From Nitrobacter sp. Nb-311A (GTDB taxonomy: Bacteria; Pseudomonadota; Alphaproteobacteria; Rhizobiales; Xanthobacteraceae), in the NCBI RefSeq assembly GCF_000152905.1, contig NZ_CH672420.1:198740-235022 (forward strand): 36,283 nt of DNA, written 5' to 3'. The first letter of the stretch is position 1. Each line of letters begins with the position of its first letter. This document shows, piece by piece, positions 1 to 8,869 of the stretch. The notes below the pieces were generated by a model. The model worked only from the letters and a program-made list of their open reading frames with translations, did no database searches and was not told where the DNA came from. A program made the position numbers and the translations under genes.

Positions 1-1318
1 TCGCCGTCAGCCGCGCAACCACATCTTCCAGCGCGACATTCTCACGTGACCCGTCCTCGCGCCGCTTGATCTCGACCTTGCCTTCAGCAAGGCCCTTCGG
101 CCCCACCATCACCTGCCAGGGAATTCCGATCAAGTCGGCGGTTGCAAACTTCGCACCTGCCCGCTGATCGGTGTCATCGTAAAGTACGTCTATCCCCTTG
201 GCGGAAAGTTCACGATAGATTCGCTCGCATGCCGCATCAGTATCGCCGGCGCCTTGTTTCAGATTCAGGATCGCAACCCTAAACGGCGCAACCGCATCCG
301 GCCATTTGATGCCCCCCTCGTCATGACAGGCCTCGATAATCGCACCGACGAGACGGGACACCCCCACACCGTAGGAACCACCGTGGATCGGCTGCTCGAC
401 GCCGTCGGGACCGGTCACCAGCGTCTTCATCGAGTCGGAATACTTGGTGCCGAAATAGAAGATCTGGCCGACCTCGATGCCACGAGTATGAACGCGCCTT
501 TCTTCAGGAACCTCGCGCTCATAGCGCGGCCCGTCGTGAACGTCCTCCGTCGCGGCATAGGCCACGGTCCATTGCTTGACGATCGGCGTCAGATCGCCGT
601 CGTAATCCACATCCGTGCCGGGCACCGGAAGATCAAGAACATCCTTGTCGATATAAACGCCGGATTCTCCGGTCTCGGCGAGAACGATGAATTCATGACT
701 GAGATCGCCGCCGATCGGGCCGGTCTCCGCGCGCATCGGAATCGCTTTCAGTCCCATCCGGGCGAACGTGCGCAAGTAGGCGACGAACATCTTGTTGTAG
801 GAGCGCCGCGCGCCGGCTTCGTCGATATCGAAGGAATAGGCATCCTTCATGAGGAATTCGCGGCCGCGCATGACGCCGAAACGGGGACGCTGCTCGTCGC
901 GGAACTTCCACTGGATATGATAGAGGTTAAGCGGCAGGCTTTTATAGGAGCGGATGTAGCCGCGGAAGATCTCGGTGATCATTTCCTCGTTGGTCGGACC
1001 ATATAACAGCTCGCGCTTGTGGCGATCCTGAATCCGCAGCATCTCCGGCCCATAGGCATCGTAACGCCCGCTCTCGCGCCAGAGGTCCGCGAGTTGCAAC
1101 GTCGGCATCAGTAATTCGATCGCGCCGGCGCGGTTTTGCTCCTCGCGCACGATCGCCTCGATCTTCTTGAGCACCCGCAGGCCCAATGGCAGCCAGGCAT
1201 AGATGCCGGCCGCCTCCTGGCGTATCATGCCCGCCCGCAGCATCAGCCGGTGCGAGACGATCTCGGCTTCCTTCGGGGTCTCCTTCAGAATCGGCAGAAA
1301 AAACCGCGACAGTCGCAT
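1..1318 (-). CDS. proS: Prolyl-tRNA synthetase, 3' end cut by window
   Basis: Charges tRNA-Pro with proline in the cytoplasm (class II aminoacyl-tRNA synthetase). The reading frame starts at the ATG at 1318-1316 (protein begins [19 protein letters not shown]) and runs 439 full codons to the window edge without a stop. Visible family signatures are the GPTNEE stretch near residue 107, class II motif 2 ([17 protein letters not shown], about residues 139-155) and motif 3 ([10 protein letters not shown], about residues 313-322). The length of about 440 residues and the lack of the large editing insertion fit the short ProS type of alphaproteobacteria, so the stop codon should lie just outside the window. 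The gene lies downstream of the copper cassette on the same strand, after a 256-bp gap in which I see no gene. Confidence 0.97.
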   Translation of the reverse strand, partial: MRLSRFFLPILKETPKEAEIVSHRLMLRAGMIRQEAAGIYAWLPLGLRVLKKIEAIVREEQNRAGAIELLMPTLQLADLWRESGRYDAYGPEMLRIQDRHKRELLYGPTNEEMITEIFRGYIRSYKSLPLNLYHIQWKFRDEQRPRFGVMRGREFLMKDAYSFDIDEAGARRSYNKMFVAYLRTFARMGLKAIPMRAETGPIGGDLSHEFIVLAETGESGVYIDKDVLDLPVPGTDVDYDGDLTPIVKQWTVAYAATEDVHDGPRYEREVPEERRVHTRGIEVGQIFYFGTKYSDSMKTLVTGPDGVEQPIHGGSYGVGVSRLVGAIIEACHDEGGIKWPDAVAPFRVAILNLKQGAGDTDAACERIYRELSAKGIDVLYDDTDQRAGAKFATADLIGIPWQVMVGPKGLAEGKVEIKRREDGSRENVALEDVVARLTA

Positions 1319-1574
1319 GGGCAGGCCTGGAATCGCTTGGGGACACGGACGCAGGCAGTGAAACCGGATCGGACGGTAAAATACAAGGTCTGCATGACGA
1401 CAGGCCGCGTGAAAGCGCGGGGAATCTCACACGCCTGAAGCAGTTCAAGCACGTGGAGCGCGGTGGCTCCCTGAGTGTCCAAAATCCTACGATCAGCGGC
1501 TCCAGACCATTCCGGTCGGCCGGCGCGACTCCGGCGCGCGATTTCGGCCGACGATCATTGCGCGTGGAGCGGTC

Positions 1575-2105
1575 TCAGCGCCCCGCCTTCAGCCGGACCA
1601 CCGGCGCAGGCGTGCGCGGTTTGTCAGCCTGCCCCGCTTGCGGGATTTCGGTCCAGCGTTGGCTTCCCTGTTCGCATTCCTGCACGGCCGGGAAATAGAG
1701 GCTCTGGCCCGCCCGGTCCGGAAGCCGAACGACCAGGCCGAATGTGTCATAGAGGTTGTCGGGCAACGGACCGCCGCGCCAGACAACCTCATCCACGACA
1801 TCAGTGATGGTTTTTCCGTGTGGCCCTTGCGCCGGCGCCTTGAGCTTCCTGCTCTTGATTTCGACATTCCAGCCCGGCTTCATCTGCGGCTTCGCCGACA
1901 GAATGCCTTCCGGCAACTTGATCCGCAGCGCCGTGGTCGCGCTGCCGTTGCAGCCGTGCGGCACGGTAAAGGTGAGATGCGCGTAGCTGTCGGCGGGTGC
2001 ATCCGCCGGCTGGACCGTGACATGCGCCAACGCCGCGCTACACGAGACCATTGCTGCGGCCGCAGCGATGGCCGAACCGAGCCACGATCCTGACATACGC
2101 GTCAC
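1575..2105 (-). CDS. YcnI/DUF1775 copper-binding periplasmic protein
   Basis: A 176-residue protein with an N-terminal signal peptide (about residues 1-27, ending ALA) followed by a mature start HVTVQP. In the YcnI/DUF1775 family this N-terminal histidine ligates Cu(II), as established for Bacillus subtilis YcnI. The core contains the typical FTVPHGCNGSATTALRIKLP and KPGWNVE stretches, and the W at WRGG fits the conserved tryptophan region. The start is probably the GTG at 2105, which overlaps the stop of the upstream PCuAC gene in a GTGA arrangement. An ATG nine bases further in is the alternative. It is the last gene of a four-gene cassette with PCuAC, a TonB-dependent receptor and DUF2946, which supports a role in periplasmic copper handling. 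The exact function of the family is not settled. Confidence 0.9.
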   Translation of the reverse strand: MTRMSGSWLGSAIAAAAAMVSCSAALAHVTVQPADAPADSYAHLTFTVPHGCNGSATTALRIKLPEGILSAKPQMKPGWNVEIKSRKLKAPAQGPHGKTITDVVDEVVWRGGPLPDNLYDTFGLVVRLPDRAGQSLYFPAVQECEQGSQRWTEIPQAGQADKPRTPAPVVRLKAGR

Positions 2106-2626
2106 TTCTGGCCTCCGTCGTGTGAATGATCCGGCATCTTTTTCATCATCGCTCCGCCGGCCGGCGCGCCCGGCGCTCGGGCCCCGATACCTTCCACATC
2201 GAGCGTGACTGCCACGTTGCCGGCCTTTTCAAATTCGAGCGTGACCGGTACCTTCTCGCCCTTCTTGAAGGGATGCTTGAGACCGACCAACATCAGGTGA
2301 TAGCCGCCCGGCTCCAGCTTGACCGTCTTGCCCGGCTCGATGGTCAGGCCACCCTCGACTTGATGCATTTTCATCACGCCGTTAATGGTGCTCATCTGAT
2401 GAACTTCGAGCTTCCCGGCAGCATCGGTCGAACCGCCAACGAGTTTGTCAGCCACCTGGCCCTTGTTTTCGATGGTGAGATATCCACCACCAACCTTGGC
2501 GCCGCCCGCCGTGGCTCGAGTCCAGGGCTGGGAAATGACTAGATCGCCAACGCTGACGGATTCAGCGTGGCCCGGCGTCACCAGACCAAGCGCAGCGACG
2601 GCTACCACGGCCAACCATGATTTCAT
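2102..2626 (-). CDS. PCuAC-type periplasmic copper chaperone (DUF461)
   Basis: A 174-residue secreted protein: signal peptide about residues 1-21 (ends GHA), then a PCuAC/DUF461 cupredoxin-like fold. Copper ligands are visible as H76-x10-M87-x22-H110-x-M112, matching the family's H-x10-M-x21/22-H-x-M pattern for Cu(I). The C-terminus carries an extra Met/His tail (MMKKMPDHSHDGG) that may also bind metal. PCuAC proteins deliver copper to the CuA/CuB sites of cytochrome oxidases in the periplasm. The gene overlaps the YcnI gene by four bases and sits 94 bp downstream of the TonB-dependent receptor, so the products probably act together in copper uptake or delivery. The family call is firm; the specific client oxidase is not visible here. 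Confidence 0.93.
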   Translation of the reverse strand: MKSWLAVVAVAALGLVTPGHAESVSVGDLVISQPWTRATAGGAKVGGGYLTIENKGQVADKLVGGSTDAAGKLEVHQMSTINGVMKMHQVEGGLTIEPGKTVKLEPGGYHLMLVGLKHPFKKGEKVPVTLEFEKAGNVAVTLDVEGIGARAPGAPAGGAMMKKMPDHSHDGGQK

Positions 2627-2720
2627 GACATTCTCCTCTATGGTTCTGTCACAACAGGGATTGTTCGGTCAGTCATAGGCGCTCATCGGTCGAACAACGC
2701 CGATGGGCGCATACAGGCGA

Positions 2721-4928
2721 TCACCATCGCACCTTGAACCCAGCATAGACCGCACGCCCGAATCCGGGTTCAAACAATGGTGAATTGGCGTTGGCGCGAT
2801 CGATGATCGAACTGGAAGCGATGTAGGCTTTGTTGCCGATGTTGCGGGCCTCGATGTAGCCGGAATACCTGCCGCCGTCGTCAAAACCGGCCTTCAGTCC
2901 ATAAATCGCGTAAGCGTCAGTGCTCAGCGTATTGGCGCTGTCGGCATAATAGCCTTGCGGCACCCATTCGATATTCGGCCCCACGTAAAACCCGTTCGGA
3001 TGTTTGTAGAGCAGTTCGCCTCGGACGAAATGGCGCGGCGCTCCTGGCAACAGATTGTTGCCGAACACCGGATCATTGTCGAAACGGAAATCGTTAAAAG
3101 TGTAGGCGATGTTGAGCCAGAGCCGGTCCGGCCGATCACCGCGCACGAAAAGATTGCGGAAGATTGCAGCGCCTGCGCCGGCCTCGATGCCCTGATGCAT
3201 CGTGCGATCGGCATTGGTGACGTTGCAGTTACCGAACGCGCTGAACAGACACAGCAGTTCGTTGTCGATCTGCGCCCGGTAGTAAGTCACCTCCCAGGTG
3301 GCGTCGGGTCGCCGCACGCGCGTGCCGATCTCGTACGTCGTCGCGCGTTGCGGCCGAATGCTGGTGAAAGGAATGGTGGGAATCCCGGGACCATTCGCAC
3401 TCTCGCCGTAGCTCGGCACCTCGGCGCTTCGCGAAACGTTGGCATAGGCCTGCCAGGTCGGATCGATCTGCCACAACAGTCCACCTTTCGGACTCCACAG
3501 ATTGAACTCCGTCCGGCCCGACTGATCGCCGTCGCTGAGGAAGCGGTCCTGCCTGTTGCGCGTCGCGTAGAGAAACTGCGTGCCAGCGATCGCGGCGACA
3601 TTCGGCAGGAAATAGAAGGAATCCTCGACATAGACCGACGTGTTCTTCGAACGATCGATCGATGATGACACCAGCGCACCCTTTTGACCACCGGCGAGAT
3701 TGACCAACTGTTGATTGTCGATCCGCCCATTGAGTACATTGACGCCTGCGACCAGCCGGTTGCGGAAGCCACCGATCACGCGGTCATCGACCGCCCGCGC
3801 AAACGCGCCATAGTCCTGATAGTGATAATCAAGCCATTGGTAGATCGGATGCATCAGATGCCGGTCGACCCCGAACGCACCGAATTCCACCGTCGTGCTA
3901 TCGAACCGCATCGTGGTCTTGTTACCGATCCGAACGGTGTCGATGTTGCGCTGCCAGTCGCCTGTAAGGTTGTTCACAGCGGCGGTTTGAGGTGAAGTCA
4001 GCGCCGAAAACTTGCTGACGCTGCCGGGAATGCGTTGCCGCACATTGTTGGCGTTGAGATAGAACCGCGTCTCGACGTCCGGGGAGAACTGATAGCCGAC
4101 GTTTCCACTCAGGCGGTTCGCCTGGCCGAAGCTGTGATCGCGAAAGCCGTCGCTGCGCTGCGTTGCAGCGGTAATAAAACCGTCCCACGGACCGTTACTT
4201 CCCCCGGTTTTGGCCTGTAGCCGCCGGAAACCGAAAGCGCCGGCATCGACGCTGACGCCATTGATGAAGAGATCGCGACCTGACGGAGTTACAAAATTGA
4301 TGGCGCCGCCGAGGGAATTGGCGCCGAGGCGCAACGCATTGCCGCCCTTGAAGACTTCGACATACTTGTAAGCGGTCGGATCGATTTCCTGGAAGTCGCC
4401 GTAGCCGTCGGCCGTGTTGATCGGGATTCCGTCCATATAGAGTTGCACGCCGCGTAGATGGAAGTTTCGCGACAAGCCCGAACCGCGGATCGACAGCCGG
4501 GTGTCGTCGCCCCATTTCGGCTGAACGAACACGCCCGGTACGTAGTCCAAAATATCCTTGATGGTGTTGGAGACGGTCGAGTTCTTGTAGGCGTCGGCCG
4601 TCACCAGCGCGACGCCACCGGGCGTCTGCTGGATTTCCCGTAGCGCCTGCTGTGCGGTGAGGACCGTCAACGATCCGGGGACGGCTGCCGGAGCCGCAGC
4701 CTGTGACGGGACGGATTCCCGGCGCGCGGCCGGAACCGATGGGACCGCACTGCGCATCGCGCGCTTCGGTTGAGGTTTGTTGGGTTGGGCCGCCGTGATT
4801 GTTACCGCCGGCAGCGCGGTTCCGGGCACCGACTGCGCGAAAACGTCAAAAGGCCATAAAACCGCGAAGGTAGCCGCCAGCACACCGCCAAGCGCGCTTG
4901 CGCCGCCGCGGGCGAGATGAATAGACAT
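2721..4928 (-). CDS. TonB-dependent outer-membrane receptor, probably for copper
   Basis: A 735-residue TonB-dependent transporter. Residues 1-31 form a signal peptide ending DVFAQ, followed by a TonB-box-like LPAVTITA (about 38-45). The plug domain (about 100-220) includes VFVQPKWGDDTRLSIRGSGL and LYMDGIPINTADGYGDFQ. A 22-strand type beta-barrel ends in an aromatic residue (AGFKVRW), as expected for BAM-assembled proteins. These transporters use TonB/ExbB/ExbD energy to import scarce ligands across the outer membrane. The substrate cannot be read from the sequence. The adjacent PCuAC, YcnI and DUF2946 genes on the same strand point to copper or a copper chelate, while iron-chelate uptake remains possible. 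The ATG at 4928 is followed by a convincing signal peptide. Confidence 0.93.
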   Translation of the reverse strand: MSIHLARGGASALGGVLAATFAVLWPFDVFAQSVPGTALPAVTITAAQPNKPQPKRAMRSAVPSVPAARRESVPSQAAAPAAVPGSLTVLTAQQALREIQQTPGGVALVTADAYKNSTVSNTIKDILDYVPGVFVQPKWGDDTRLSIRGSGLSRNFHLRGVQLYMDGIPINTADGYGDFQEIDPTAYKYVEVFKGGNALRLGANSLGGAINFVTPSGRDLFINGVSVDAGAFGFRRLQAKTGGSNGPWDGFITAATQRSDGFRDHSFGQANRLSGNVGYQFSPDVETRFYLNANNVRQRIPGSVSKFSALTSPQTAAVNNLTGDWQRNIDTVRIGNKTTMRFDSTTVEFGAFGVDRHLMHPIYQWLDYHYQDYGAFARAVDDRVIGGFRNRLVAGVNVLNGRIDNQQLVNLAGGQKGALVSSSIDRSKNTSVYVEDSFYFLPNVAAIAGTQFLYATRNRQDRFLSDGDQSGRTEFNLWSPKGGLLWQIDPTWQAYANVSRSAEVPSYGESANGPGIPTIPFTSIRPQRATTYEIGTRVRRPDATWEVTYYRAQIDNELLCLFSAFGNCNVTNADRTMHQGIEAGAGAAIFRNLFVRGDRPDRLWLNIAYTFNDFRFDNDPVFGNNLLPGAPRHFVRGELLYKHPNGFYVGPNIEWVPQGYYADSANTLSTDAYAIYGLKAGFDDGGRYSGYIEARNIGNKAYIASSSIIDRANANSPLFEPGFGRAVYAGFKVRW

Positions 4929-5022
4929 GATGGTATACTATCCCGATGCCGGACTATCGCCCGGAGCGTTCGAACGGATTCGGATCGCCACAAATCGTAG
5001 CGATCGCTCGAAATATGCTGAA

Positions 5023-5391
5023 TCAGGAAATGCCGGGAGGGCCGCGCGCCTGCGCGTTGGAGCCGACCGCCGATGGCGCCAGGATGAAGGTCAGATCACG
5101 CCAGCGGACCGCGTTGGTAGTCCGCTCAACGTAGACAATGGAGGCTTGCGGGTCAGTTGTCGGTGTCGCGCTACTGTTGACACAGCATAACTTACAGCAA
5201 GCTCCGCCTGCCTCCTGATGGTCTGTCTGACTGTCTTGCGAAAGACTGCCATTGGCGGTGTGGGAACATATGGCGCCTGCAACCGGATCACCCGTGTTGC
5301 CCAGCGCCCGGCAAGCAGCGATCGGTGCGAAAATCTGCACCAGCATCGCAAACATGACGATTGGAAGAAGCCTTCCTAGCCGCCGTCGCAT
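5023..5391 (-). CDS. DUF2946-like exported protein with cysteine cluster
   Basis: A 122-residue protein with an N-terminal hydrophobic segment (about residues 8-27) that can act as signal or anchor, and a central cysteine cluster GGACCKLCCVNSS. This architecture fits the DUF2946 family, whose members commonly sit beside TonB-dependent receptors and copper genes in Proteobacteria. It is first in the cassette, 94 bp upstream of the receptor gene. The Cys pairs suggest transition-metal binding, but no reaction is known for the family. The C-terminal 35 residues (from about residue 88) are hydrophobic enough for a short membrane segment. Family assignment is by recognition of the layout and motif, not a search. 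Confidence 0.75.
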   Translation of the reverse strand: MRRRLGRLLPIVMFAMLVQIFAPIAACRALGNTGDPVAGAICSHTANGSLSQDSQTDHQEAGGACCKLCCVNSSATPTTDPQASIVYVERTTNAVRWRDLTFILAPSAVGSNAQARGPPGIS

Positions 5392-5458
5392 GATCCCCAG
5401 CCTTTCGCGTTGAGAGCTATCATGGCCGGAGTCGAGTGTCGAGCCGGGACTCTCAGAC

Positions 5459-5533
5459 TATAGCGTTTTCGAGCGAAGCTTGTCCTCGGGCTTGATCCGG
5501 AGGTGGAATCCGGTTCGCTCGAAAACGCGCTAA
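5459..5533. repeat. Palindromic dispersed repeat, Bradyrhizobiaceae type
   Basis: An inverted repeat with arms TAGCGTTTTCGAGCGAA (5461-5477) and its complement at 5514-5532, differing by a 2-base CG insertion. It would fold into a long hairpin just after the DUF1467 stop, so it may act as a transcription end or mRNA-stabilising structure. A half copy lies at 6290-6323. I recognise this GTTTTCGAGC-type element as a common dispersed repeat in this bacterial family. Confidence 0.8.
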
Positions 5534-5799
5534 ATACCCATCAGCCGTGACAGCCGCTCCACATTCAGCAGGCCTGAATAATACGCCCAGGCGGCGGCAC
5601 CATAGATCACCAATGAAACGATCGTAGTCCAGATCACTTTGCGGAGCATCAACGGCATCACCGGGGCCCCGGGATCGGTGCCCGGAGCATGCTCACCCTC
5701 TTCGTGCTGACTTCGGACGCCGAACGGCAGCATCAGAAACAGCGTTATCCACCAGAAGACGAAATAAATGGCAAAACCGGAGAAGATTGCGGAAAGCAT
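5530..5799 (-). CDS. DUF1467 family small membrane protein
   Basis: An 89-residue inner-membrane protein with two predicted transmembrane helices, about residues 5-27 (IFSGFAIYFVFWWITLFLML) and 54-75 (VIWTTIVSLVIYGAAAWAYY), joined by a polar loop with the conserved PFGVRSQ segment. This matches DUF1467, an uncharacterised alphaproteobacterial family usually encoded between methylmalonyl-CoA epimerase and proS. Its ATG overlaps the stop of the epimerase gene (ATGA, 5796-5799 region), which indicates translational coupling. Its function is unknown. Confidence 0.92.
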   Translation of the reverse strand: MLSAIFSGFAIYFVFWWITLFLMLPFGVRSQHEEGEHAPGTDPGAPVMPLMLRKVIWTTIVSLVIYGAAAWAYYSGLLNVERLSRLMGI

Positions 5800-6203
5800 C
5801 AGGATTGCTCGATCTCGACAAGCGCGCCGGAAAAGTCTTTCGGATGGAAGAAAAGCACCGGCTTACCGTGCGCACCAATCTTCGGCTCACCGTCGCCGAG
5901 AACGCGCGCGCCCTCCGCTATCAGGATATCACGAGTCGCGACGATGTCAGGGACCTCATAACAGACATGGTGAATACCGCCATCCGCGTTACGCTCGACA
6001 AACTTCGCAATAGGAGATGCCTCACCGAGCGGCTGAATGAACTCGATCTTCGTATTCGGCAGAACCGCAAACACCGTGATCACCCCATGCTCTGGCAGCG
6101 GCAGCGCCGCCGAGATTTCCGCGCCGAAGGCGACGCCGTAAATCTTTGCCGCCTTCTCGGCATCCCTGACCGCGATAGCCACATGATTGAGTCGACCCAG
6201 CAT
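5799..6203 (-). CDS. mce: Methylmalonyl-CoA epimerase
   Basis: Interconverts the (2R)- and (2S)-methylmalonyl-CoA epimers in propionyl-CoA metabolism, feeding methylmalonyl-CoA mutase. It belongs to the glyoxalase/VOC fold. From the ATG at 6203 the protein is 134 residues, the usual family length, beginning MLGRLNHVAIAV. Metal-ligand candidates are H7 in LNHVAI, the HH of GGIHHVCYE and the glutamate of ALVEIEQS. The frame stays open upstream to 6257. A GTG at 6242 with a strong GGAGG five bases before it would add 13 residues and is a real alternative start. The ATG at 6203 has a weaker AGGA upstream. The stop overlaps the DUF1467 start. Confidence 0.94.
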   Translation of the reverse strand: MLGRLNHVAIAVRDAEKAAKIYGVAFGAEISAALPLPEHGVITVFAVLPNTKIEFIQPLGEASPIAKFVERNADGGIHHVCYEVPDIVATRDILIAEGARVLGDGEPKIGAHGKPVLFFHPKDFSGALVEIEQS

Positions 6204-6289
6204 GTCATCCTGCAACGCAATGATTGGATTCGATTTCGCCACTGTCACCTCCGGCAATCACCGTCAGGGGGCGGCGTCAATCCGCTGCA

Positions 6290-6323
6290 CTATAGCGTTT
6301 TCGAGCAAAGTGGATACCGGTTC
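6290..6323. repeat. Half copy of the GTTTTCGAGC dispersed repeat
   Basis: TATAGCGTTTTCGAGCAAAG at 6291-6310 followed by tggataccggttc matches the left arm of the palindrome at 5459-5533 but lacks the pairing right arm. It lies in the 116-bp gap between rnj and mce, about 800 bp from the full copy. Confidence 0.7.
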
Positions 6324-6373
6324 AAATCAAATTCATTGAGCAACGCCTCTGATCCCTCGGAAGCGAAGGGGCT

Positions 6374-8047
6374 CTAGATCACCAGAACGTGAACGTAGCA
6401 GAGCGGCTTCTTACCCCACTCTTCCGCGACGGCTGCCCGCACGGCGCGACGCAATGACTCGGCCATTGCATCCGGATCGCGCCGCAGCGTTCGCGAGAAC
6501 CCTTTCGCCGTCGAGACCACCGTGTCGAAAACGATATCGTCCAGCACCTCGCCGGCCATGTTCTTTTCCGGTATGCCGACGAGATCGATTTCGGGATCCT
6601 CAACCAATTCGCCTTTGTCGGTGACTGCAATCGCCACGAACACGCAGCCGGCAAACGCCATGCGCCGCCGCTCCACGACCGCGCGAGATTTTGAATCCTC
6701 CAGGATGGCGCCGTCCTTGTAGAGCCGTCCTGACGGCAATTCATCGATGATGCCCGGCTCTCCAGGCCCGAGCCGTACCAGATCACCGTTCGTGCATATC
6801 AGGACTTTCGGCACGCCTGACGCACGCGCCAACCGCGCATGCTCGGAAAGATGCAAGGCCTCGCCATGCACCGGGATCAGCAGACGCGGACGAACCCAGG
6901 AGATCATGTCCCGCAGTTCATCGCAGCGTGGATGACCGGAGACATGAACCAGTTCGGTGCGATCGGTGATGATCTCGATGCCCTGGGCCACAAGGCCGTT
7001 GATGATCGCGCCGACGGCTTTCTCGTTGCCGGGAATGGTGCGTGAGGAAAAGATCACGGTGTCGCCACGGTTCAGCGTGACCTCCGGATGATCGTCCCTC
7101 GCGATTCGGGCGAGCGCCGCCCTTGGCTCACCCTGGCTGCCCGTGCACAGCGCCAATACTTTGTCGGGCGGGAGATGGCCATAGACATCGGCGCTGCGAA
7201 AGTCCTGCATCCCGTTCAGATGTCCGGTCTCGCGCGCGACCTGCACCACGCGCGCCATCGCGCGGCCGACCACCACGACTTCGCGCCCCGCTTCACGCGC
7301 GGCATCAGCCACGGCGCGCAGCCGCCCGACGTTGGATGCGAACGTCGTCACCGCAACCCGGCCCTTGGCCGCCTTCACCAGATCCGCGATGGTTCTTGCA
7401 ACCTCGGCTTCGGACGCCGACCTTCCGTCCCGCACCGCATTTGTGGAATCGCCGATCAGCGCCAGCACGCCCTCGTCGCCAAGTTCGCGAAAGCGTCGTT
7501 CGTCGGTCGGCGGACCGATGATGGGCGTCGGATCGATCTTCCAGTCGCCGGTGTGCACAACGATTCCGGCCGCCGTATGGATCGCAAGGGCATGGGATTC
7601 CGGGATCGAATGCGCCACCGGAATGAATTCGACGCCAAAGGGACCGACCTCGATGCGTCCTCCTGAGGGCACGACCGTCACCGGGATGTCCGGCGGATTG
7701 CGCTCGGCCGCGCATTTGGCCTCGAATAAAGCCGCGCTGAACCGGGTCGCGTAGATCGGGCATTTCAGACGCGGCCACAAATCGATGATGGCGCCGAAGT
7801 GATCCTCATGGGCGTGCGTCAGCACGAGGCCGACGAGGTTTTTTCGTTCCTGTTCGAGAAACCGGATATCCGGCATGATGAGATCAATGCCCGGCAAATG
7901 TTCCTCGTCGCCGAAGGATACGCCGAGATCGACCGCCAACCAGCTTCGCTGGTGACGATTGCCGATCCCGTAGATCGACAGGTTCATGCCGATTTCACCC
8001 ACGCCGCCAAGCGGGGCGAACATCAACTCATCAGGCCGCGCTATCAT
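6374..8047 (-). CDS. rnj: Ribonuclease J
   Basis: A 557-residue metallo-beta-lactamase/beta-CASP ribonuclease with 5'-exonuclease and endonuclease activity in RNA maturation and decay. The Zn-binding HAHEDH motif is at residues 78-83, preceded by the N-terminal PLGGVGEIGMN. Further signatures are GDSTNA, the beta-CASP segment CTGSQGEPRAALARIA, and HVSGHPRCDELRDMISWVRP with IPVHGE downstream. The length matches alphaproteobacterial RNase J. The ATG at 8047 overlaps the birA stop (ATGA), so it is read from the same message as birA and probably the end of the nuo operon. Alphaproteobacteria often carry both RNase J and RNase E. Confidence 0.97.
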   Translation of the reverse strand: MIARPDELMFAPLGGVGEIGMNLSIYGIGNRHQRSWLAVDLGVSFGDEEHLPGIDLIMPDIRFLEQERKNLVGLVLTHAHEDHFGAIIDLWPRLKCPIYATRFSAALFEAKCAAERNPPDIPVTVVPSGGRIEVGPFGVEFIPVAHSIPESHALAIHTAAGIVVHTGDWKIDPTPIIGPPTDERRFRELGDEGVLALIGDSTNAVRDGRSASEAEVARTIADLVKAAKGRVAVTTFASNVGRLRAVADAAREAGREVVVVGRAMARVVQVARETGHLNGMQDFRSADVYGHLPPDKVLALCTGSQGEPRAALARIARDDHPEVTLNRGDTVIFSSRTIPGNEKAVGAIINGLVAQGIEIITDRTELVHVSGHPRCDELRDMISWVRPRLLIPVHGEALHLSEHARLARASGVPKVLICTNGDLVRLGPGEPGIIDELPSGRLYKDGAILEDSKSRAVVERRRMAFAGCVFVAIAVTDKGELVEDPEIDLVGIPEKNMAGEVLDDIVFDTVVSTAKGFSRTLRRDPDAMAESLRRAVRAAVAEEWGKKPLCYVHVLVI

Positions 8048-8856
8048 GTTGCTCCGACCGAGGCTGCCGCGCCGAAATACACATCACCGGCGGAAACGGC
8101 CACTCGCTTGCCGTCGGAGGTCGCAACGATCAAACAGCCGTTTTTATCGATGGTATCAAACAAGCCGGATATCGTCGATGAATCAGACCGGATCGAAACG
8201 TGCTGACCGACCCCGGCCGCCCGGTCGAGCCACAGCCGCCTGATCCCGCCGAAGCCACGTCCCTCGTCCCAGATCGTCCGAAATTCAGTCCAGGCGTCGG
8301 TCAGCGCGCGAAACAAGTCTTCCGCACCGATGTCGATGCCGAGATCCCTCAACGCAACCGCCGGATACGGCATCCCCTCAGGAGCAGCAACGACATTGGC
8401 GCCGATGCCGACGACAACGGCCAAACGGTCGTGTTCGACGATTTCGGCCTCCAGCAGGATCCCAGCGAGTTTCTTCCCGTCTGCCAGCACGTCATTGGGC
8501 CATTTCAGATGAAACGTTACATTCTCCGAACCCGGAGACCTCATACGCGCTTCAAGGCTGACGGATCGCAGCGCAGCTTCGAGCGCCAACCCCGCCGCAA
8601 AGCTTAAGGTCGCCGCCACGGCGGGCGAGATGTCGATAACCTCAAGCACGCTGCATGCCAGATTGCCCGGAGGAGAGATCCAGCTACGCTGCCGACGACC
8701 ACGTCCCGCAGTCTGCTCCGCCGCAACCAGCCAGATCGGGCCGGTCTCGCCCGCTCGCGCACGCATCAACGCTTCGGCGTTGGTCGAGCCGATGCGATCG
8801 AAGACCGCCAGCCGGTAACCAGCCGATGCAGCTCGTGGACCGAGCGAAAATGCCAT
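8044..8856 (-). CDS. birA: Biotin--[acetyl-CoA-carboxylase] ligase
   Basis: Attaches biotin to carboxylase carrier domains through biotinyl-5'-AMP. The 270-residue protein has the BPL/LplA catalytic domain: STNAEAL (24-30), the biotin/adenylate loop GRGRRQRSW (51-59), GNLACSV and KWPNDVLADGKKLAGILLE. A C-terminal SH3-like domain ends near VAVSAGDVYFG. There is no N-terminal winged-helix domain, so unlike E. coli BirA it should not act as a biotin repressor. It starts 13 bp after the nuoN stop and overlaps rnj, an order conserved in this family of bacteria. Confidence 0.96.
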   Translation of the reverse strand: MAFSLGPRAASAGYRLAVFDRIGSTNAEALMRARAGETGPIWLVAAEQTAGRGRRQRSWISPPGNLACSVLEVIDISPAVAATLSFAAGLALEAALRSVSLEARMRSPGSENVTFHLKWPNDVLADGKKLAGILLEAEIVEHDRLAVVVGIGANVVAAPEGMPYPAVALRDLGIDIGAEDLFRALTDAWTEFRTIWDEGRGFGGIRRLWLDRAAGVGQHVSIRSDSSTISGLFDTIDKNGCLIVATSDGKRVAVSAGDVYFGAAASVGAT

Positions 8857-8869
8857 TCGAACAATGCCG

